NCBI GenBank assembly: GCA_904420435.1
Contig: CAJFVK010000038.1
Span: forward strand, 1 to 35,377
Reading direction: 5' to 3'
Source: an uncultured Oscillospiraceae bacterium
Lineage (GTDB): Bacteria; Bacillota; Clostridia; Oscillospirales; Oscillospiraceae
DNA: 35,377 bases
The position numbers and the translations under genes were made by a program. Under the pieces are notes generated by a model. It was given only the letters and a program-made list of their open reading frames with translations, did no database searches and was not told the origin of the DNA. Every line of letters begins with the position of its first letter. The first letter of the stretch is position 1. Shown in pieces: positions 23,441 through 32,114 of this stretch.

Positions 23441-24448
23441 GTGACGGACTATAAGGAACTGAAGCTGAAGGCCTCCTCCTCCCCCCACATCCGGGCCCGG
23501 GAGGACACTCGCTCGGTGATGCTGGACGTGATCATCGCCCTGCTGCCGGCCTGGGCCTTCTCCATCTACAACTTCGGCCTGCGGGCCCTGACGGTGACAT
23601 TGGTCAGCGTCCTGGGGGCGGTGGCCTGGGAGGCCCTGTACCGGGTCGTGATGAAAAAGCCCCAGACCGTGGGGGATCTCTCCGCGGTGGTCACCGGCAT
23701 GCTCATCGCCTTTGTCTGCCCGGTGACGGCCCCCTACTGGATGCTCCTCATCGGCGACTTCTTCGCCATCGTCATCGTCAAGCAGCTCTACGGCGGCATC
23801 GGCAAGAACTTTGTGAACCCCGCCCTGGCGGCCCGGGCCTTCCTCTTCTCCTGGGCGGGCCAGATGAGCACCTGGGCGGCGGCGGGCACCAGCCCGGCGG
23901 TGCTGAACCCGGTGGACGCGGTCACCGCGGCCACCCCCCTGTCCTACCTGAGCAACGGCGACCTGGCGGGGCTGTGGGAGGCCTTTGAGTCCCCCACGAG
24001 GCTCTTCATCGGCACCATCGGCGGAAGTCTCGGGGAGACCTCCGCCATGTGCCTGCTGCTGGGCTTCCTGTACCTGCTGGGCCGGAAGGTGATCTCCTGG
24101 CACATCCCCGTGTGCTACGTGGGCACGGTGGCGGTGCTGACCTTCCTCTTCCCCCGGGGGAACGACCCCGTGAGCTGGATGCTGGCCAACCTCTTCAGCG
24201 GCGGGCTGATGCTGGGGGCCATCTTCATGGCCACCGACTACGTCACCTCCCCGGTGACCCGCCGGGGCAAGGTGATCTTCGGCGTGGGCTGCGGCCTGAT
24301 CACCGTGTTTATCCGATACTTCGGCACCTACAACGAGGGCGTGTGCTACGCGATCTTGTGCATGAACCTGTGCGTGTGGCTGCTGGATAAGTACTTGAAG
24401 CCCCGCCGCTTCGGCGTGGCCAGAGGGAGAAAGGAGGCGGCGAAATGA
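23441..24448 (+). CDS. rnfD: Rnf electron transport complex subunit RnfD
   Basis: 335 residues with about eight to ten membrane helices. The covalent-FMN segment is DAVTAATPLS near residue 163, within the conserved region that starts GKNFVNPALAARAFL. RnfD carries FMN through a phosphoester bond to Thr and passes electrons within the membrane part of the complex. The start is a GTG at 23441, three bases after the rnfC stop, with AGGAGG 8 nt upstream inside rnfC. The 3' end overlaps rnfG by the four bases ATGA (24445-24448), so the two are translationally coupled. Confidence 0.96.
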   Translation: MTDYKELKLKASSSPHIRAREDTRSVMLDVIIALLPAWAFSIYNFGLRALTVTLVSVLGAVAWEALYRVVMKKPQTVGDLSAVVTGMLIAFVCPVTAPYWMLLIGDFFAIVIVKQLYGGIGKNFVNPALAARAFLFSWAGQMSTWAAAGTSPAVLNPVDAVTAATPLSYLSNGDLAGLWEAFESPTRLFIGTIGGSLGETSAMCLLLGFLYLLGRKVISWHIPVCYVGTVAVLTFLFPRGNDPVSWMLANLFSGGLMLGAIFMATDYVTSPVTRRGKVIFGVGCGLITVFIRYFGTYNEGVCYAILCMNLCVWLLDKYLKPRRFGVARGRKEAAK

Positions 24449-25026
24449 GCCAGCAGGCGAAGGCAAAGATGCAGATCGACAAGGCCTATATCCTCCGCCT
24501 GGCGGGAACCCTGCTGGGGATCACCGTGGTGACGGCCCTGCTCCTGGGCCTGGTGAACATGATCACGGAGCCCAGGATCGAGGCGGCCAACGCCGAGAAG
24601 ACCCGGCTGGCCATGAGCCAGGTCCTGACCGCGGAGGAGTACCTGCCGGTGGAAACCGACGCCGAGGGTGTGACCGCCCTCTATGAGGCCCGCTCCGGCG
24701 GCAGCACAGTGGGCTATGTGGCGGAGGTGGCGCCCAACGGCTTCAAGGGCCCCATCCAGATGGTGGTGGGCGTGGATTTGAGCGGCTGCGTCACCGGCGT
24801 TTCCGTGACAGACAACGAGGAGACCCAGGGCGTGGGCACCAAGGTGGTGGGGAACCAGGAGGTGCTGGACCAGTTCATCGGCATGTCCGGCACCATCACC
24901 GTGGGCGGCGGGGGCGAGAACGCCTTTGACGCGGTCACCGGCGCCACCGTCAGCTCCCGGGGCGTGACGGCCGGCGTCAATACGGCCCTGGCCGCTGTGG
25001 CGCCCTATATCGCAGAGGAGGGCTAA
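24445..25026 (+). CDS. rnfG: Rnf electron transport complex subunit RnfG
   Basis: 193 residues. One N-terminal membrane helix (LRLAGTLLGITVVTALLLGL, about 16-36) anchors an extracytoplasmic FMN-binding domain. The covalent FMN attachment motif DAVTGATVSS (about residues 163-172) is intact, with Thr of GATVSS as the attachment residue, and NEETQGVGTKV precedes it as in other family members. It overlaps rnfD by 4 nt and is followed by rnfE after 6 nt. Confidence 0.96.
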   Translation: MSQQAKAKMQIDKAYILRLAGTLLGITVVTALLLGLVNMITEPRIEAANAEKTRLAMSQVLTAEEYLPVETDAEGVTALYEARSGGSTVGYVAEVAPNGFKGPIQMVVGVDLSGCVTGVSVTDNEETQGVGTKVVGNQEVLDQFIGMSGTITVGGGGENAFDAVTGATVSSRGVTAGVNTALAAVAPYIAEEG

Positions 25027-25032
25027 GGCAAG

Positions 25033-25662
25033 ATGAATTTCAAGAAACAGCTGAAAGAGGGGCTTTTGACCCAGAACCCGGTGCTGGTGCAGCTGCTGGG
25101 CATGTGCTCCACCATGGCCATCACCATCTCCCTGTCCAACGGCCTTGGCATGGGCGTGTCGGTGACCATCATCCTGACCCTCAGCAACATCATCATCTCC
25201 GCCCTGCGGAAGATCATCCCGGATAAGATCCGCATCGCCGCCTACGTGGTGGTGATCGCCGGCTTCGTGACCATGGTGGACCTGCTCCTCCAGGCCTTCC
25301 TGCCGGACATCGCCAACTCCCTGGGCGTGTTCATCCCCCTGATCGTGGTCAACTGCATCATCCTGGCCCGGGCGGAGTCCTTTGCCTCCAAAAACGGCGT
25401 GCTGGCCTCGGCGGTGGACGGCATCTGCCAGGGCATCGGCTATACCCTGGTGCTGCTGGTGATGAGCGTGATCCGGGAATTTCTGGGCAGCGGCACCTTC
25501 GGCGGCGGCATCCTCAACGGCGGGGCGGGCATCCGGATCTTCCCGGAGGAGTACGGCGCCCTGCTGCTGGTGCTGCCGGTGGGCGGCTTTCTGACCCTGG
25601 GCTGCCTGATCGCCCTGATGCAGTGGGCCCAGGGGCGCGGCAAGAAGAAGGAGGGAAAATAA
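25033..25662 (+). CDS. rnfE: Rnf electron transport complex subunit RnfE
   Basis: 209 residues, six predicted membrane helices, homologous to RnfA. Conserved segments: QNPVLVQLLGMCSTMAITIS near the N-terminus, FIPLIVVNCIILARAESFAS, and DGICQGIGYTLVLLVMSVIRE. RnfA and RnfE bind a 2Fe-2S cluster between them; the Cys residues of LLGMCS and VVNCII are the expected ligands. A tail rich in Lys follows the last helix. AGGAGG sits about 11 nt before the ATG. Confidence 0.95.
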   Translation: MNFKKQLKEGLLTQNPVLVQLLGMCSTMAITISLSNGLGMGVSVTIILTLSNIIISALRKIIPDKIRIAAYVVVIAGFVTMVDLLLQAFLPDIANSLGVFIPLIVVNCIILARAESFASKNGVLASAVDGICQGIGYTLVLLVMSVIREFLGSGTFGGGILNGGAGIRIFPEEYGALLLVLPVGGFLTLGCLIALMQWAQGRGKKKEGK

Positions 25663-25665
25663 GCC

Positions 25666-26253
25666 ATGGATTGGACGAACCTGCTTTCCATCTCCCTGGG
25701 GGCCATTCTGATCAACAACTTCATCCTGGTCCAGTTTTTGGGCTGCTGCCCCTTCCTGGGGGTCAGCAAGAAGATGGACACCGCCGTGGGCATGGGCTTC
25801 GCCGTGATCTTCGTCATGGGCCTGGCCAGCGCCTTCTGCTATGTGGTGAACCTGCTGCTGGTGGCCCTGGACCTGGAGTTCATGCAGACGGTGGCCTTCA
25901 TCCTGGTGATCGCGGCCCTGGTGCAGTTTGTGGAGATGTTCCTCCAGAAGATGATCCCCAGCCTCTACGAGGCCCTGGGCGTGTACCTGCCCCTGATCAC
26001 CACCAACTGCGCGGTGCTGGGCGTGGCCCTGCTGAACGTGCAGGAGAACTACAACTTCATCGAGTCCGTGGTGTACGGCATCACCGGCGGCGTGGGCTTC
26101 CTGCTGGCCATTGTGCTCTTCGCCAGCATCCGGGAGCGGCTGGCCGTTTCCGCGGAAACCCCCAAGTGCTTTGAGGGCTTCCCCATCGCCCTGATCACCG
26201 CCGGGCTCATGGCCCTGGCCTTCTCCGGCTTCAGCGGCCTGCAGGTCTGGTAA
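25666..26253 (+). CDS. rnfA: Rnf electron transport complex subunit RnfA
   Basis: 195 residues, six predicted membrane helices, sister of RnfE in inverted topology. Conserved segments: [38 protein letters not shown] and [20 protein letters not shown]. Cys residues in FLGCCPFLG and TTNCAV match the intramembrane cluster ligands. It starts three bases after rnfE, with GGAGG 11 nt upstream, and is followed by rnfB after 15 nt. Confidence 0.96.
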   Translation: MDWTNLLSISLGAILINNFILVQFLGCCPFLGVSKKMDTAVGMGFAVIFVMGLASAFCYVVNLLLVALDLEFMQTVAFILVIAALVQFVEMFLQKMIPSLYEALGVYLPLITTNCAVLGVALLNVQENYNFIESVVYGITGGVGFLLAIVLFASIRERLAVSAETPKCFEGFPIALITAGLMALAFSGFSGLQVW

Positions 26254-26268
26254 GGAGGTGGCGGAGAG

Positions 26269-27090
26269 ATGTTGACGGTTTTGTATGCTGTCCTGGTCCT
26301 GGGGGTGCTGGGCTGCGTGTTCGGCGCGGTGCTGGCCTTCGCCTCCAAGATCTTTGAGGTCCAGAAGGACCCCCGGGTGGAGGAGATCCAGGAGACCCTC
26401 CCCGGCGCCAACTGCGGCGGCTGCGGCTTTGCTGGCTGCAGCGCCTGCGCCGCGGCCATCGCCTCCGGCCAGGCCCCGGTGAACGCCTGCCCGGTGTGCT
26501 CCGGCGAGCGGGTGTCCCGGATCGCCGCCATTATGGGCGTGGAGGTGGAGGCGGCGGAGCGCCGGGTGGCCTTCGTCCGCTGCACCGGCGGCACCCGGGC
26601 CAACAAGAAGTACGAGTACATCGGCATTTCCGACTGCGTGGGCGCCATGAAGGTGGCGGGCAACGGCCCCCTGGAGTGCGCCTACGGCTGCCTGGGCTTC
26701 GGCAACTGCGTCCGCGCCTGCGCCTTTGACGCCATCCACATCAACGAAAACGGCGTGGCGGAGGTGGACCGGGACCTGTGCACCAACTGCGGCCAGTGCC
26801 GGGAGGCCTGCCCCCGGGGCCTGATCGGCGAGATCCCCTACGCGGCGGACATCACCGTGGGCTGCGCCTCCAAAGAGAAGGGGGCGGTGAGCCGGCAGCA
26901 GTGCGCCGCCTCCTGCATCGGCTGCAAGCTCTGCGAGAAGAACTGTCCCAGCGACGCCATCCACGTGGTGGACAACGTGGCGGTGATCGACTACAGCAAG
27001 TGCACCTCCTGCGGCACCTGCGTCAGCAAGTGCCCCCGGAAGGTGCTCACCAACATCCACGACGACGGGCGGGTGGCCCCGGTGGCGTAA
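26269..27090 (+). CDS. rnfB: Rnf electron transport complex subunit RnfB
   Basis: 273 residues; the ferredoxin-docking iron-sulfur subunit. An N-terminal membrane helix (about 3-25), then the Fe-S domain with GANCGGCGFAGCSAC and a further Cys in NACPVC, then ferredoxin-like repeats: CAYGCLGFGNCVRAC, CTNCGQCREACP, CIGCKLCEKNCP and CTSCGTCVSKCP. This is the multi-cluster form usual in clostridia. ATG 26269 has AAGGAGG 10 nt upstream. Last gene of the operon; a strong terminator begins 36 nt after the stop. Confidence 0.97.
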   Translation: MLTVLYAVLVLGVLGCVFGAVLAFASKIFEVQKDPRVEEIQETLPGANCGGCGFAGCSACAAAIASGQAPVNACPVCSGERVSRIAAIMGVEVEAAERRVAFVRCTGGTRANKKYEYIGISDCVGAMKVAGNGPLECAYGCLGFGNCVRACAFDAIHINENGVAEVDRDLCTNCGQCREACPRGLIGEIPYAADITVGCASKEKGAVSRQQCAASCIGCKLCEKNCPSDAIHVVDNVAVIDYSKCTSCGTCVSKCPRKVLTNIHDDGRVAPVA

Positions 27091-27125
27091 GCCGCCCGCC
27101 GCGGAGACCCGGGAGACCCAGAGGA

Positions 27126-27157
27126 GGGCCGCGCCGTCCAAACGGCGCGGCCCTTTT
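27126..27157 (+). terminator. Intrinsic terminator of the rnf operon
   Basis: Perfect 12-bp stem GGGCCGCGCCGT (27126-27137) with ACGGCGCGGCCC (27142-27153), loop CCAA, then TTTT. A second G/C-rich hairpin (CGGCGGCC/GGCCGCCG, about 27174-27193) follows immediately. Confidence 0.9.
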
Positions 27158-27212
27158 CCCTGCTTTGCCCGGCCGGCGGCCAAAGGGCCGCCGGGAAAAG
27201 AGGAGGAACACG

Positions 27213-27710
27213 ATGGAAAAGAGAGCGTTTGCCATCCGCCCGGCGGAGCGCCGGGACGTGCCGGTCCTGCTGGAGATGATCCGGGAGCTGGCGGACTATG
27301 AGAAGATGCTGGACCAGGTGGTGGCCACGGAGGCCCTGCTGGAGGAGTGGATGTTCGACAAGGGGAAGGCGGAGGCCCTGCTCCTGCTGGAGGACGGGGA
27401 GTGCGCGGGCTTCGCCCTGTTTTTCCACAACTTCTCCACCTTCCTGGGCAGGGCGGGGCTCTACCTGGAGGACCTGTACGTGCGGCCGGCCTTCCGGGGC
27501 CGGGGCTATGGGAGGGCCCTCCTGTCCCGGCTGGCGGCCATCGCCGTGGAGCGGGGCTGCGGAAGGCTGGAGTGGTGGTGCCTGGACTGGAACCGGCCCA
27601 GCATCGACTTCTACCTGGCCATGGGGGCCCGGCCCATGGAGGACTGGACCGTCTACCGGGTGGACGGCGGAAACCTGGAGGCCCTGGCGGCCGGCGGCGG
27701 GGAGGTCTGA
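27213..27710 (+). CDS. GNAT family N-acetyltransferase, spermidine/thialysine acetyltransferase-like
   Basis: 165 residues, one GNAT domain. The acetyl-CoA binding motif A is LYLEDLYVRPAFRGRGYGRALL (V-R-P, R-G-x-G-x-A), followed by GCGRLEWWCLDWNRPSIDFY and MGARPMEDWTVYRVDG. The combination of LEDLYVRP with EW..LDWN..ID.Y is typical of the SSAT-like subfamily that acetylates diamines, spermidine or thialysine; the exact substrate cannot be told. ATG 27213 has AGGAGG 6 nt upstream. The gene lies alone between the rnf terminator and its own terminator at 27791-27821; no clear promoter is seen, so it may depend on readthrough. Confidence 0.88.
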   Translation: MEKRAFAIRPAERRDVPVLLEMIRELADYEKMLDQVVATEALLEEWMFDKGKAEALLLLEDGECAGFALFFHNFSTFLGRAGLYLEDLYVRPAFRGRGYGRALLSRLAAIAVERGCGRLEWWCLDWNRPSIDFYLAMGARPMEDWTVYRVDGGNLEALAAGGGEV

Positions 27711-27790
27711 CGGCCGCCGCCGCTCCGGCGCGCTCCCCCCACGCAGCGTGATGTTTCGCGCCTGAGGGGGAGCCTTTGACAGCCTGACAG

Positions 27791-27821
27791 GGGGCGCGCT
27801 TCCGGCGCGCTCCCCTTTTTT
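27791..27821 (+). terminator. Intrinsic terminator after the GNAT gene
   Basis: GGGGCGCGC (27791-27799) pairs with GCGCGC and CCCC (27805-27815, one bulged T), followed by six T (27816-27821). Confidence 0.8.
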
Positions 27822-27887
27822 GCGCCCCTCGGGGCCAAAAAGCGGGATCATCGGGGGCTGGGCCCGTATTTTCCGGCAAAATCCATA

Positions 27888-27916
27888 TTGTAGCGGAGGG
27901 CAGATTGTGGTACAAT
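27888..27916 (+). promoter_or_regulatory. Promoter for radC (and probably uvrB)
   Basis: TTGTAG (27888-27893), 17-nt spacer, TACAAT (27911-27916), 47 nt before the GTG start. Confidence 0.75.
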
Positions 27917-27962
27917 AGTACGATCACAAAATTTGCCTTCCGGGGAGAGGAGGAATTGCGCT

Positions 27963-28652
27963 GTGGGAATCCATCAGGGCCACCGGGCCCGGCGCAGGCA
28001 GCTGTTTCTGGAGCACGGCCTGGAGCCCTTTGCGGACCACGAGGTGCTGGAGCTGCTGCTGTTTTACGCCATCCCCCAGAAGGACACCAACCCCATCGCC
28101 CACAGGCTGCTGGAGCGGTTCGGCAGCCTGGAGGGCGTTCTGTCCGCCTCGGTGGAGGAGCTGAAGGAGGTGGAGGGCGTGGGGGAGAGCGCGGCGATCC
28201 TCCTGGAGCTGGTGCCCCTGATCAACCGCCGGGCCGCTCTGGACAGCATGAACCGCACCGCCATCCTCCAGACCACCCAGAGCCGGGGCGCCTACTGCAT
28301 GGCCCTTCTGAGCCGGTACCGGGAGGAGGCGGTGTACCTGATCTGCCTGGACGCCAAGTGCAAGGTGCTCTCCTGCGCCCTGCTGGCCTCCGGCCCCTCC
28401 TCCGCCGCTTTCAGCATCCGGGAGGTGGCCAACTGCGCCCTGCGCAGCAACGCCACCTCGGTGATCCTGACCCACAACCACCCCAGCGGCCTGGCCCTCC
28501 CCTCCCGGGACGACCTGGCGGTGACGGCCCGGGTGGAGGAGGTCCTGTGGGGCATCGATGTGCGCCTGGCGGACCATATCATCGTGGCGGACAACGACTT
28601 TGTTTCCCTGTGGGAAAACGGGAATATTACCGAGCGGGGGATGTTCCGGTGA
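27963..28652 (+). CDS. radC: RadC/JAB-domain DNA repair-associated protein
   Basis: 229 residues. An N-terminal helix-hairpin-helix region (LLFYAIPQKDTNPIAHRLLERFGS, quoted in parts as IPQKDTNPIAHRLLERFGS; KEVEGVGESAA) precedes a JAB1/MPN+ metalloprotease-like domain with the metal motif THNHPSG near residue 169 and a following Asp (SRDD). The biochemical role of RadC is unsettled; it was once linked to recombinational repair. The start is a GTG at 27963 with AGGAGG 9 nt upstream; a TTG at 27933 lacks a binding site. uvrB begins 65 nt after the stop without an obvious promoter or terminator between, so the two may be co-transcribed. Confidence 0.93.
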   Translation: MGIHQGHRARRRQLFLEHGLEPFADHEVLELLLFYAIPQKDTNPIAHRLLERFGSLEGVLSASVEELKEVEGVGESAAILLELVPLINRRAALDSMNRTAILQTTQSRGAYCMALLSRYREEAVYLICLDAKCKVLSCALLASGPSSAAFSIREVANCALRSNATSVILTHNHPSGLALPSRDDLAVTARVEEVLWGIDVRLADHIIVADNDFVSLWENGNITERGMFR

Positions 28653-28717
28653 GAGAGCCGCCGGCCCCCTGGCTGGTCCCCGACTCACGCTGAAATATCT
28701 TTGCGGAGAAGTTGCCT

Positions 28718-30682
28718 ATGCCAAAATTTGAAGTCATTTCTGAATATCAGCCCGCCGGGGACCAGCCCCAGGCCATCGAGGCCCTGGCCCGGGGGATCGA
28801 CGACGGCCTCCGGGAGCAGGTGCTCCTGGGGGTCACCGGCTCGGGCAAGACCTACACCATGGCCAAGGTGATCGAGGCCGTCCAGCGGCCCACCCTGGTG
28901 CTGGCCCACAACAAGCCCCTGGCCGCCCAGCTGTGCGAGGAGTTCAAGGAGTTCTTTCCCAACAACGCGGTGGAGTACTTCGTATCCTACTACGACTACT
29001 ACCAGCCGGAGGCCTATATCCCCCACACGGACACCTATATCGAGAAGGACGCCTCCACCAACGCGGAGATCGACCGGCTGCGGCTCAGCGCCACCTGCGC
29101 CCTGCTGGAGCGCCGGGACGTGATCGTGGTGGCCTCGGTCAGCTGTATCTACGGCCTGGGCGAGCCGGAGAACTTCGCCAAAATGATGATCTCCCTGCGG
29201 CCGGGGATGACCCTGGAGCGGGACGAGTTTCTCAAAAAGCTGGTGGACATCCGCTACGAGCGCAACGACGTGGCCTTTGACCGGAACATGTTCCGGGTCC
29301 GGGGGGACACGGTGGAGGTCTACCCCGCCTACTGGAAGGACGCGGCCATCCGGGTGGAATTTTTCGGCGACGAGGTCGACCGGATCAGTATGATCCAGCC
29401 CCTCACCGGGGCGGTGACCAAGGTCCTCAGCCACGTGCCCATCTGGCCCGCCACCCACTACGTGACCCCCAAGGAGAAGATGGACGCGGCCATCCAGGAG
29501 ATCTACAGGGAGCTGGAGGACCGGCTCCGGGAGCTGAACGAACAGAACAAGCTGGTGGAGGCCCAGCGGCTCCGGCAGCGGGTCCTCTACGACATCGAGA
29601 TGATGCAGGAGCTGGGATACTGCTCGGGCATTGAGAACTACTCCCGGGTCATCGACGGCCGGCCGGTGGGCTCGCCCCCCCACACCCTGCTGGACTACTT
29701 CCCCGAGGACTTTGTCCTCTTCATCGACGAGAGCCACGTGACACTGCCCCAGGTCCGGGCCATGTACAACGGGGACCGGGCCCGGAAGGAGAGCCTGGTG
29801 GAGTACGGCTTCCGCCTGCCCTGCGCCTTTGACAACCGGCCGCTGAAGTTCAACGAGTTTGAGGAGCGGCTCAACCAGGTGATCTACGTGTCCGCCACCC
29901 CGGCGGAGTACGAGCGCAGCCGGGCGGACCAGGTGGTGGAGCAGCTGATCCGGCCCACGGGCCTGCTGGACCCCAAGGTGGAGGTCCGGCCGGTGGAGGG
30001 CCAGATCGACGACCTGATCGGGGAGATCCACCAGCGGACAGAGCGCAGCGAGCGGGTGCTGGTGACCACCCTCACCAAGAAGATGGCCGAGGATCTGACG
30101 GCCTATCTGACCCAGGCGGGCATCAAGGTCCGCTACATGCACCACGACGTGGAGACCATCGAGCGGATGGAGCTGATCCGGGACCTGCGCCTGGGGGAGT
30201 TCGACGTGCTGGTGGGCATCAACCTCCTGCGGGAGGGCCTGGACATGCCGGAGGTTTCCCTGGTGGCCATTCTGGACGCGGACAAGGAGGGCTTCCTCCG
30301 CAGCGAAACCAGCCTGATCCAGACCATCGGCCGGGCCGCCCGGAACGCCGAGGGCATGGTGATCCTCTACGCGGACACCATCACCCCCTCCATGCGCCGG
30401 GCCATGGATGAGACCGAGCGCCGCCGGGAGAAGCAGGACGCCTTCAACAAGGCCCACGGCATTGTGCCGAAGACGGTCATCAAGTCCGTCCGGGAGGTGC
30501 TGGAGATCTCCAAGAGCGCCGAGGAGGCCCAGCGCCGCAGCGGCAAGAAGCTCACCCGGGCGGAGACGGAGAAGGAGATCGCCCGCCTGGAGAAGGAGAT
30601 GAAAGAGGCGGCGAAGATGCTGGAATTCGAGTACGCGGCCATCCTCAGAGACCGGTTGATCGAGCTGAGGAAAGGAACGTAG
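28718..30682 (+). CDS. uvrB: Excinuclease ABC subunit B
   Basis: 654 residues; damage-verifying helicase of nucleotide excision repair, loaded by UvrA and cut-competent with UvrC. Motifs: [12 protein letters not shown] (Walker A near 38), the DNA-gripping beta-hairpin [12 protein letters not shown] near 90-101, [11 protein letters not shown] (DEAD-type box), [42 protein letters not shown] (motif VI), and the C-terminal UVR motif [21 protein letters not shown] (shown split: [23 protein letters not shown]). Length is typical (about 660). ATG 28718 is chosen with GGAG 9 nt upstream over a TTG six bases earlier. Confidence 0.98.
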   Translation: MPKFEVISEYQPAGDQPQAIEALARGIDDGLREQVLLGVTGSGKTYTMAKVIEAVQRPTLVLAHNKPLAAQLCEEFKEFFPNNAVEYFVSYYDYYQPEAYIPHTDTYIEKDASTNAEIDRLRLSATCALLERRDVIVVASVSCIYGLGEPENFAKMMISLRPGMTLERDEFLKKLVDIRYERNDVAFDRNMFRVRGDTVEVYPAYWKDAAIRVEFFGDEVDRISMIQPLTGAVTKVLSHVPIWPATHYVTPKEKMDAAIQEIYRELEDRLRELNEQNKLVEAQRLRQRVLYDIEMMQELGYCSGIENYSRVIDGRPVGSPPHTLLDYFPEDFVLFIDESHVTLPQVRAMYNGDRARKESLVEYGFRLPCAFDNRPLKFNEFEERLNQVIYVSATPAEYERSRADQVVEQLIRPTGLLDPKVEVRPVEGQIDDLIGEIHQRTERSERVLVTTLTKKMAEDLTAYLTQAGIKVRYMHHDVETIERMELIRDLRLGEFDVLVGINLLREGLDMPEVSLVAILDADKEGFLRSETSLIQTIGRAARNAEGMVILYADTITPSMRRAMDETERRREKQDAFNKAHGIVPKTVIKSVREVLEISKSAEEAQRRSGKKLTRAETEKEIARLEKEMKEAAKMLEFEYAAILRDRLIELRKGT

Positions 30683-30694
30683 GGGGGTGCCCCT

Positions 30695-30739
30695 GGCGGG
30701 CTTTTTGCCTCCCGTGGGCCGCTGGAGGCAAAAAAGCCA
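30695..30739. repeat. Inverted repeat after uvrB
   Basis: GGCTTTTTGCCTCC (about 30700) and GGAGGCAAAAAAGCC (about 30724) form a nearly perfect stem with an 11-nt loop. The T and A runs are inside the stem and no T-run follows outside, so its value as a terminator is doubtful. Confidence 0.55.
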
Positions 30740-30828
30740 CTGGTATTGGCGTATGGCAAAAAAATGACCCGCCGCCGAAGGCAGGGAAACGAAGTGGGAG
30801 AAAGACAAACAGAAAAGGAGGAGCAGCC

Positions 30829-31617
30829 ATGGCCGCGCTGAGAGCCAAGTGGAGGGAAATGACCTGGTACCGGAGGATCCTCTTGACCGTCATGGTGTTG
30901 GAGATCCTTGTGTTCGGCGTCCTCACGGCGGCGGCTGTTTCCCGACCGGGGGTGCCCTACGGGGACGGCTTCCTGCTTCCCCGGATGGAGGGGGATCTCC
31001 GGATCTACGAGGGGACGGTGGACGGGGAACCCGCCCGGTTTACCATCTCCCCCGGCGGGGAGGTCTCCTACCGGTGGGGGGATTTCCAGTACGGCCCCTA
31101 CCAGGTTTTGAAAGACCAGACCGCCGTCCCGGAGGGAATTCCCTTCCGGGAGGAAACCGGCCTGGAGATCCGCCGTGGGGATGCGGTGCTCTTCCGGGGG
31201 AGCTATGACCAGGACTCCCCCATTCCCCTGACCGACGAGAGCGGGGAGCCGGTGTGGGACATGACCTTCTCTGTTGGAAGCATCGGAGGGGAAACCACCG
31301 TCTATGTGGACGGCCGGGAGGTCAGCTGGGAGGAGCAGCACGCCCCCCGCCTGGCGGCGGTGGCGGAGATGGCCCTGGGCCCGGAGCTGGAGCACCGTGG
31401 GAGCATAGGGTACTACCTGCTCGTCACCCTGCTGGCAGTTTTGAACATCCTCCAGATCTGCTTCCCCGGCTTCTTCTTCCGGCTGAGCCTCCTGGGCCAT
31501 GTGCGCAACCGGGAGGCCGCGGAGCCGTCGGATTTCTATATCGGTATGGAACAGCTGGAGTGGGCCTTTCTGGCCGTCGTATGCCTGGCGCTCTATATCG
31601 GCTGCTGCACCATGTGA
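30829..31617 (+). CDS. Predicted membrane protein, function unknown
   Basis: 262 residues. One N-terminal membrane helix (ILLTVMVLEILVFGVLTAAAV, split as ILLTVMVLEILVFG and VLTAAAV, about 17-37), an extracytoplasmic part of about 150 residues with beta-strand character (repeated short segments such as RIYEGTVDGEPARFTISPGG and VYVDGREVSWEE), then two C-terminal helices (YYLLVTLLAVLNILQICF about 195-212, and FLAVVCLALYIGCCTM at the end). I do not recognise the family. AAAGGAGG lies 7 nt before the ATG, and codon usage matches its neighbours, so it is a real gene. It sits between uvrB and uvrA, which are often adjacent, and is separated from both by palindrome-bearing spacers. Nothing suggests a repair role. 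Confidence 0.8.
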   Translation: MAALRAKWREMTWYRRILLTVMVLEILVFGVLTAAAVSRPGVPYGDGFLLPRMEGDLRIYEGTVDGEPARFTISPGGEVSYRWGDFQYGPYQVLKDQTAVPEGIPFREETGLEIRRGDAVLFRGSYDQDSPIPLTDESGEPVWDMTFSVGSIGGETTVYVDGREVSWEEQHAPRLAAVAEMALGPELEHRGSIGYYLLVTLLAVLNILQICFPGFFFRLSLLGHVRNREAAEPSDFYIGMEQLEWAFLAVVCLALYIGCCTM

Positions 31618-31695
31618 TCCCACGGCGCGCCGCCGCTTTCCCCTGAGAATCCCTAGGGCTGGCTTTCTTCGCAGGAGCCCCTTGGTTTGGCAGCC

Positions 31696-31742
31696 GCTGC
31701 CCTTGACTTGGCTTGGTGATTGATGGTGCGGTGCGAACTCGG
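31696..31742 (+). repeat. Dispersed direct repeat, copy A
   Basis: About 47 nt including GACTTGGCTTGGTG and GTGCGGTGCGAACT; matches 35218-35265 in the same orientation with only a handful of differences. Confidence 0.8.
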
Positions 31743-32016
31743 CAGCAAGGCCGCCGTCTACCCGCCAGGCCAGCGCGCTGAAAGCGCGGGCTCGGGGGCA
31801 ACCGAAACGTCCACCGGCGCTCAGAAGCATCTGCCCCGCAAGGAGAACAGGACTTCCAGTATACGTCAGGGCAAAAGGGAGTCCTTAGAACCGCAGGTTC
31901 TAAGCTGATTTTTGCCCACTTTTGTTCAGCGACACCGCAGCGTTAAGAAAACATGCCGGCGGCATGTTTTTAGCGTAGGCCGCAGCGGCTATGCCGCGAG
32001 GAGGGCACTCCCGTCC

Positions 32017-32072
32017 GGCATGGCAAATGCCATAAAAGGGGCTCGCGCCCGGGGCGCGGAACGCCCCCTGCC
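32017..32072. repeat. Flanking repeat blocks 5' of uvrA
   Basis: Block 1, GGCATGGCAAATGCCA (32017-32032), is the exact reverse complement of 34951-34966. Block 2 (32041-32072, starting GCTCGCGCCC and ending CGCCCCCTGCC) matches the reverse complement of 34991-35023 with two substitutions and one indel. Confidence 0.88.
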
Positions 32073-32114
32073 CCGGGAAGGGGCAACCCCACACTATTCT
32101 AAAGAGGAACCATC

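Larger units (their letters stand above)
27711..27962. other. Intergenic region between the GNAT gene and radC
   Basis: 252 nt: an inverted pair GCTCCCCC and GGGGGAGC (about 27734-27772), the terminator at 27791-27821, a hairpin around GCGCCCCTCGGGGCC, and the radC promoter. No gene is seen. Confidence 0.6.
31618..32114. other. Repeat-rich spacer upstream of uvrA
   Basis: 497 nt with no credible gene. It contains one copy of a 47-nt dispersed repeat (31696-31742), hairpins CTTAGAACC/GGTTCTAAG (31884-31904) and AAAACATGCC/GGCATGTTTT (31948-31970), and two blocks that recur inverted after uvrA (32017-32032 and 32041-32072). No LexA/DinR-type operator or clear promoter was recognised. Confidence 0.7.

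Noticed and set aside
21776-24466. An 896-residue frame on the minus strand opposite rnfC and rnfD
   Set aside because: Shadow of the rnf genes; His/Gly/Ala-rich without domains. The same applies to the 1193-residue frame at 24346-27927.
31618-32114. tRNA or rRNA fragments in the spacer before uvrA (GTGCGGTGCGAAC looks T-arm-like)
   Set aside because: No cloverleaf, no CCA-type acceptor pairing and no GTTCGAATC-type T-loop could be built from either copy of the repeat.
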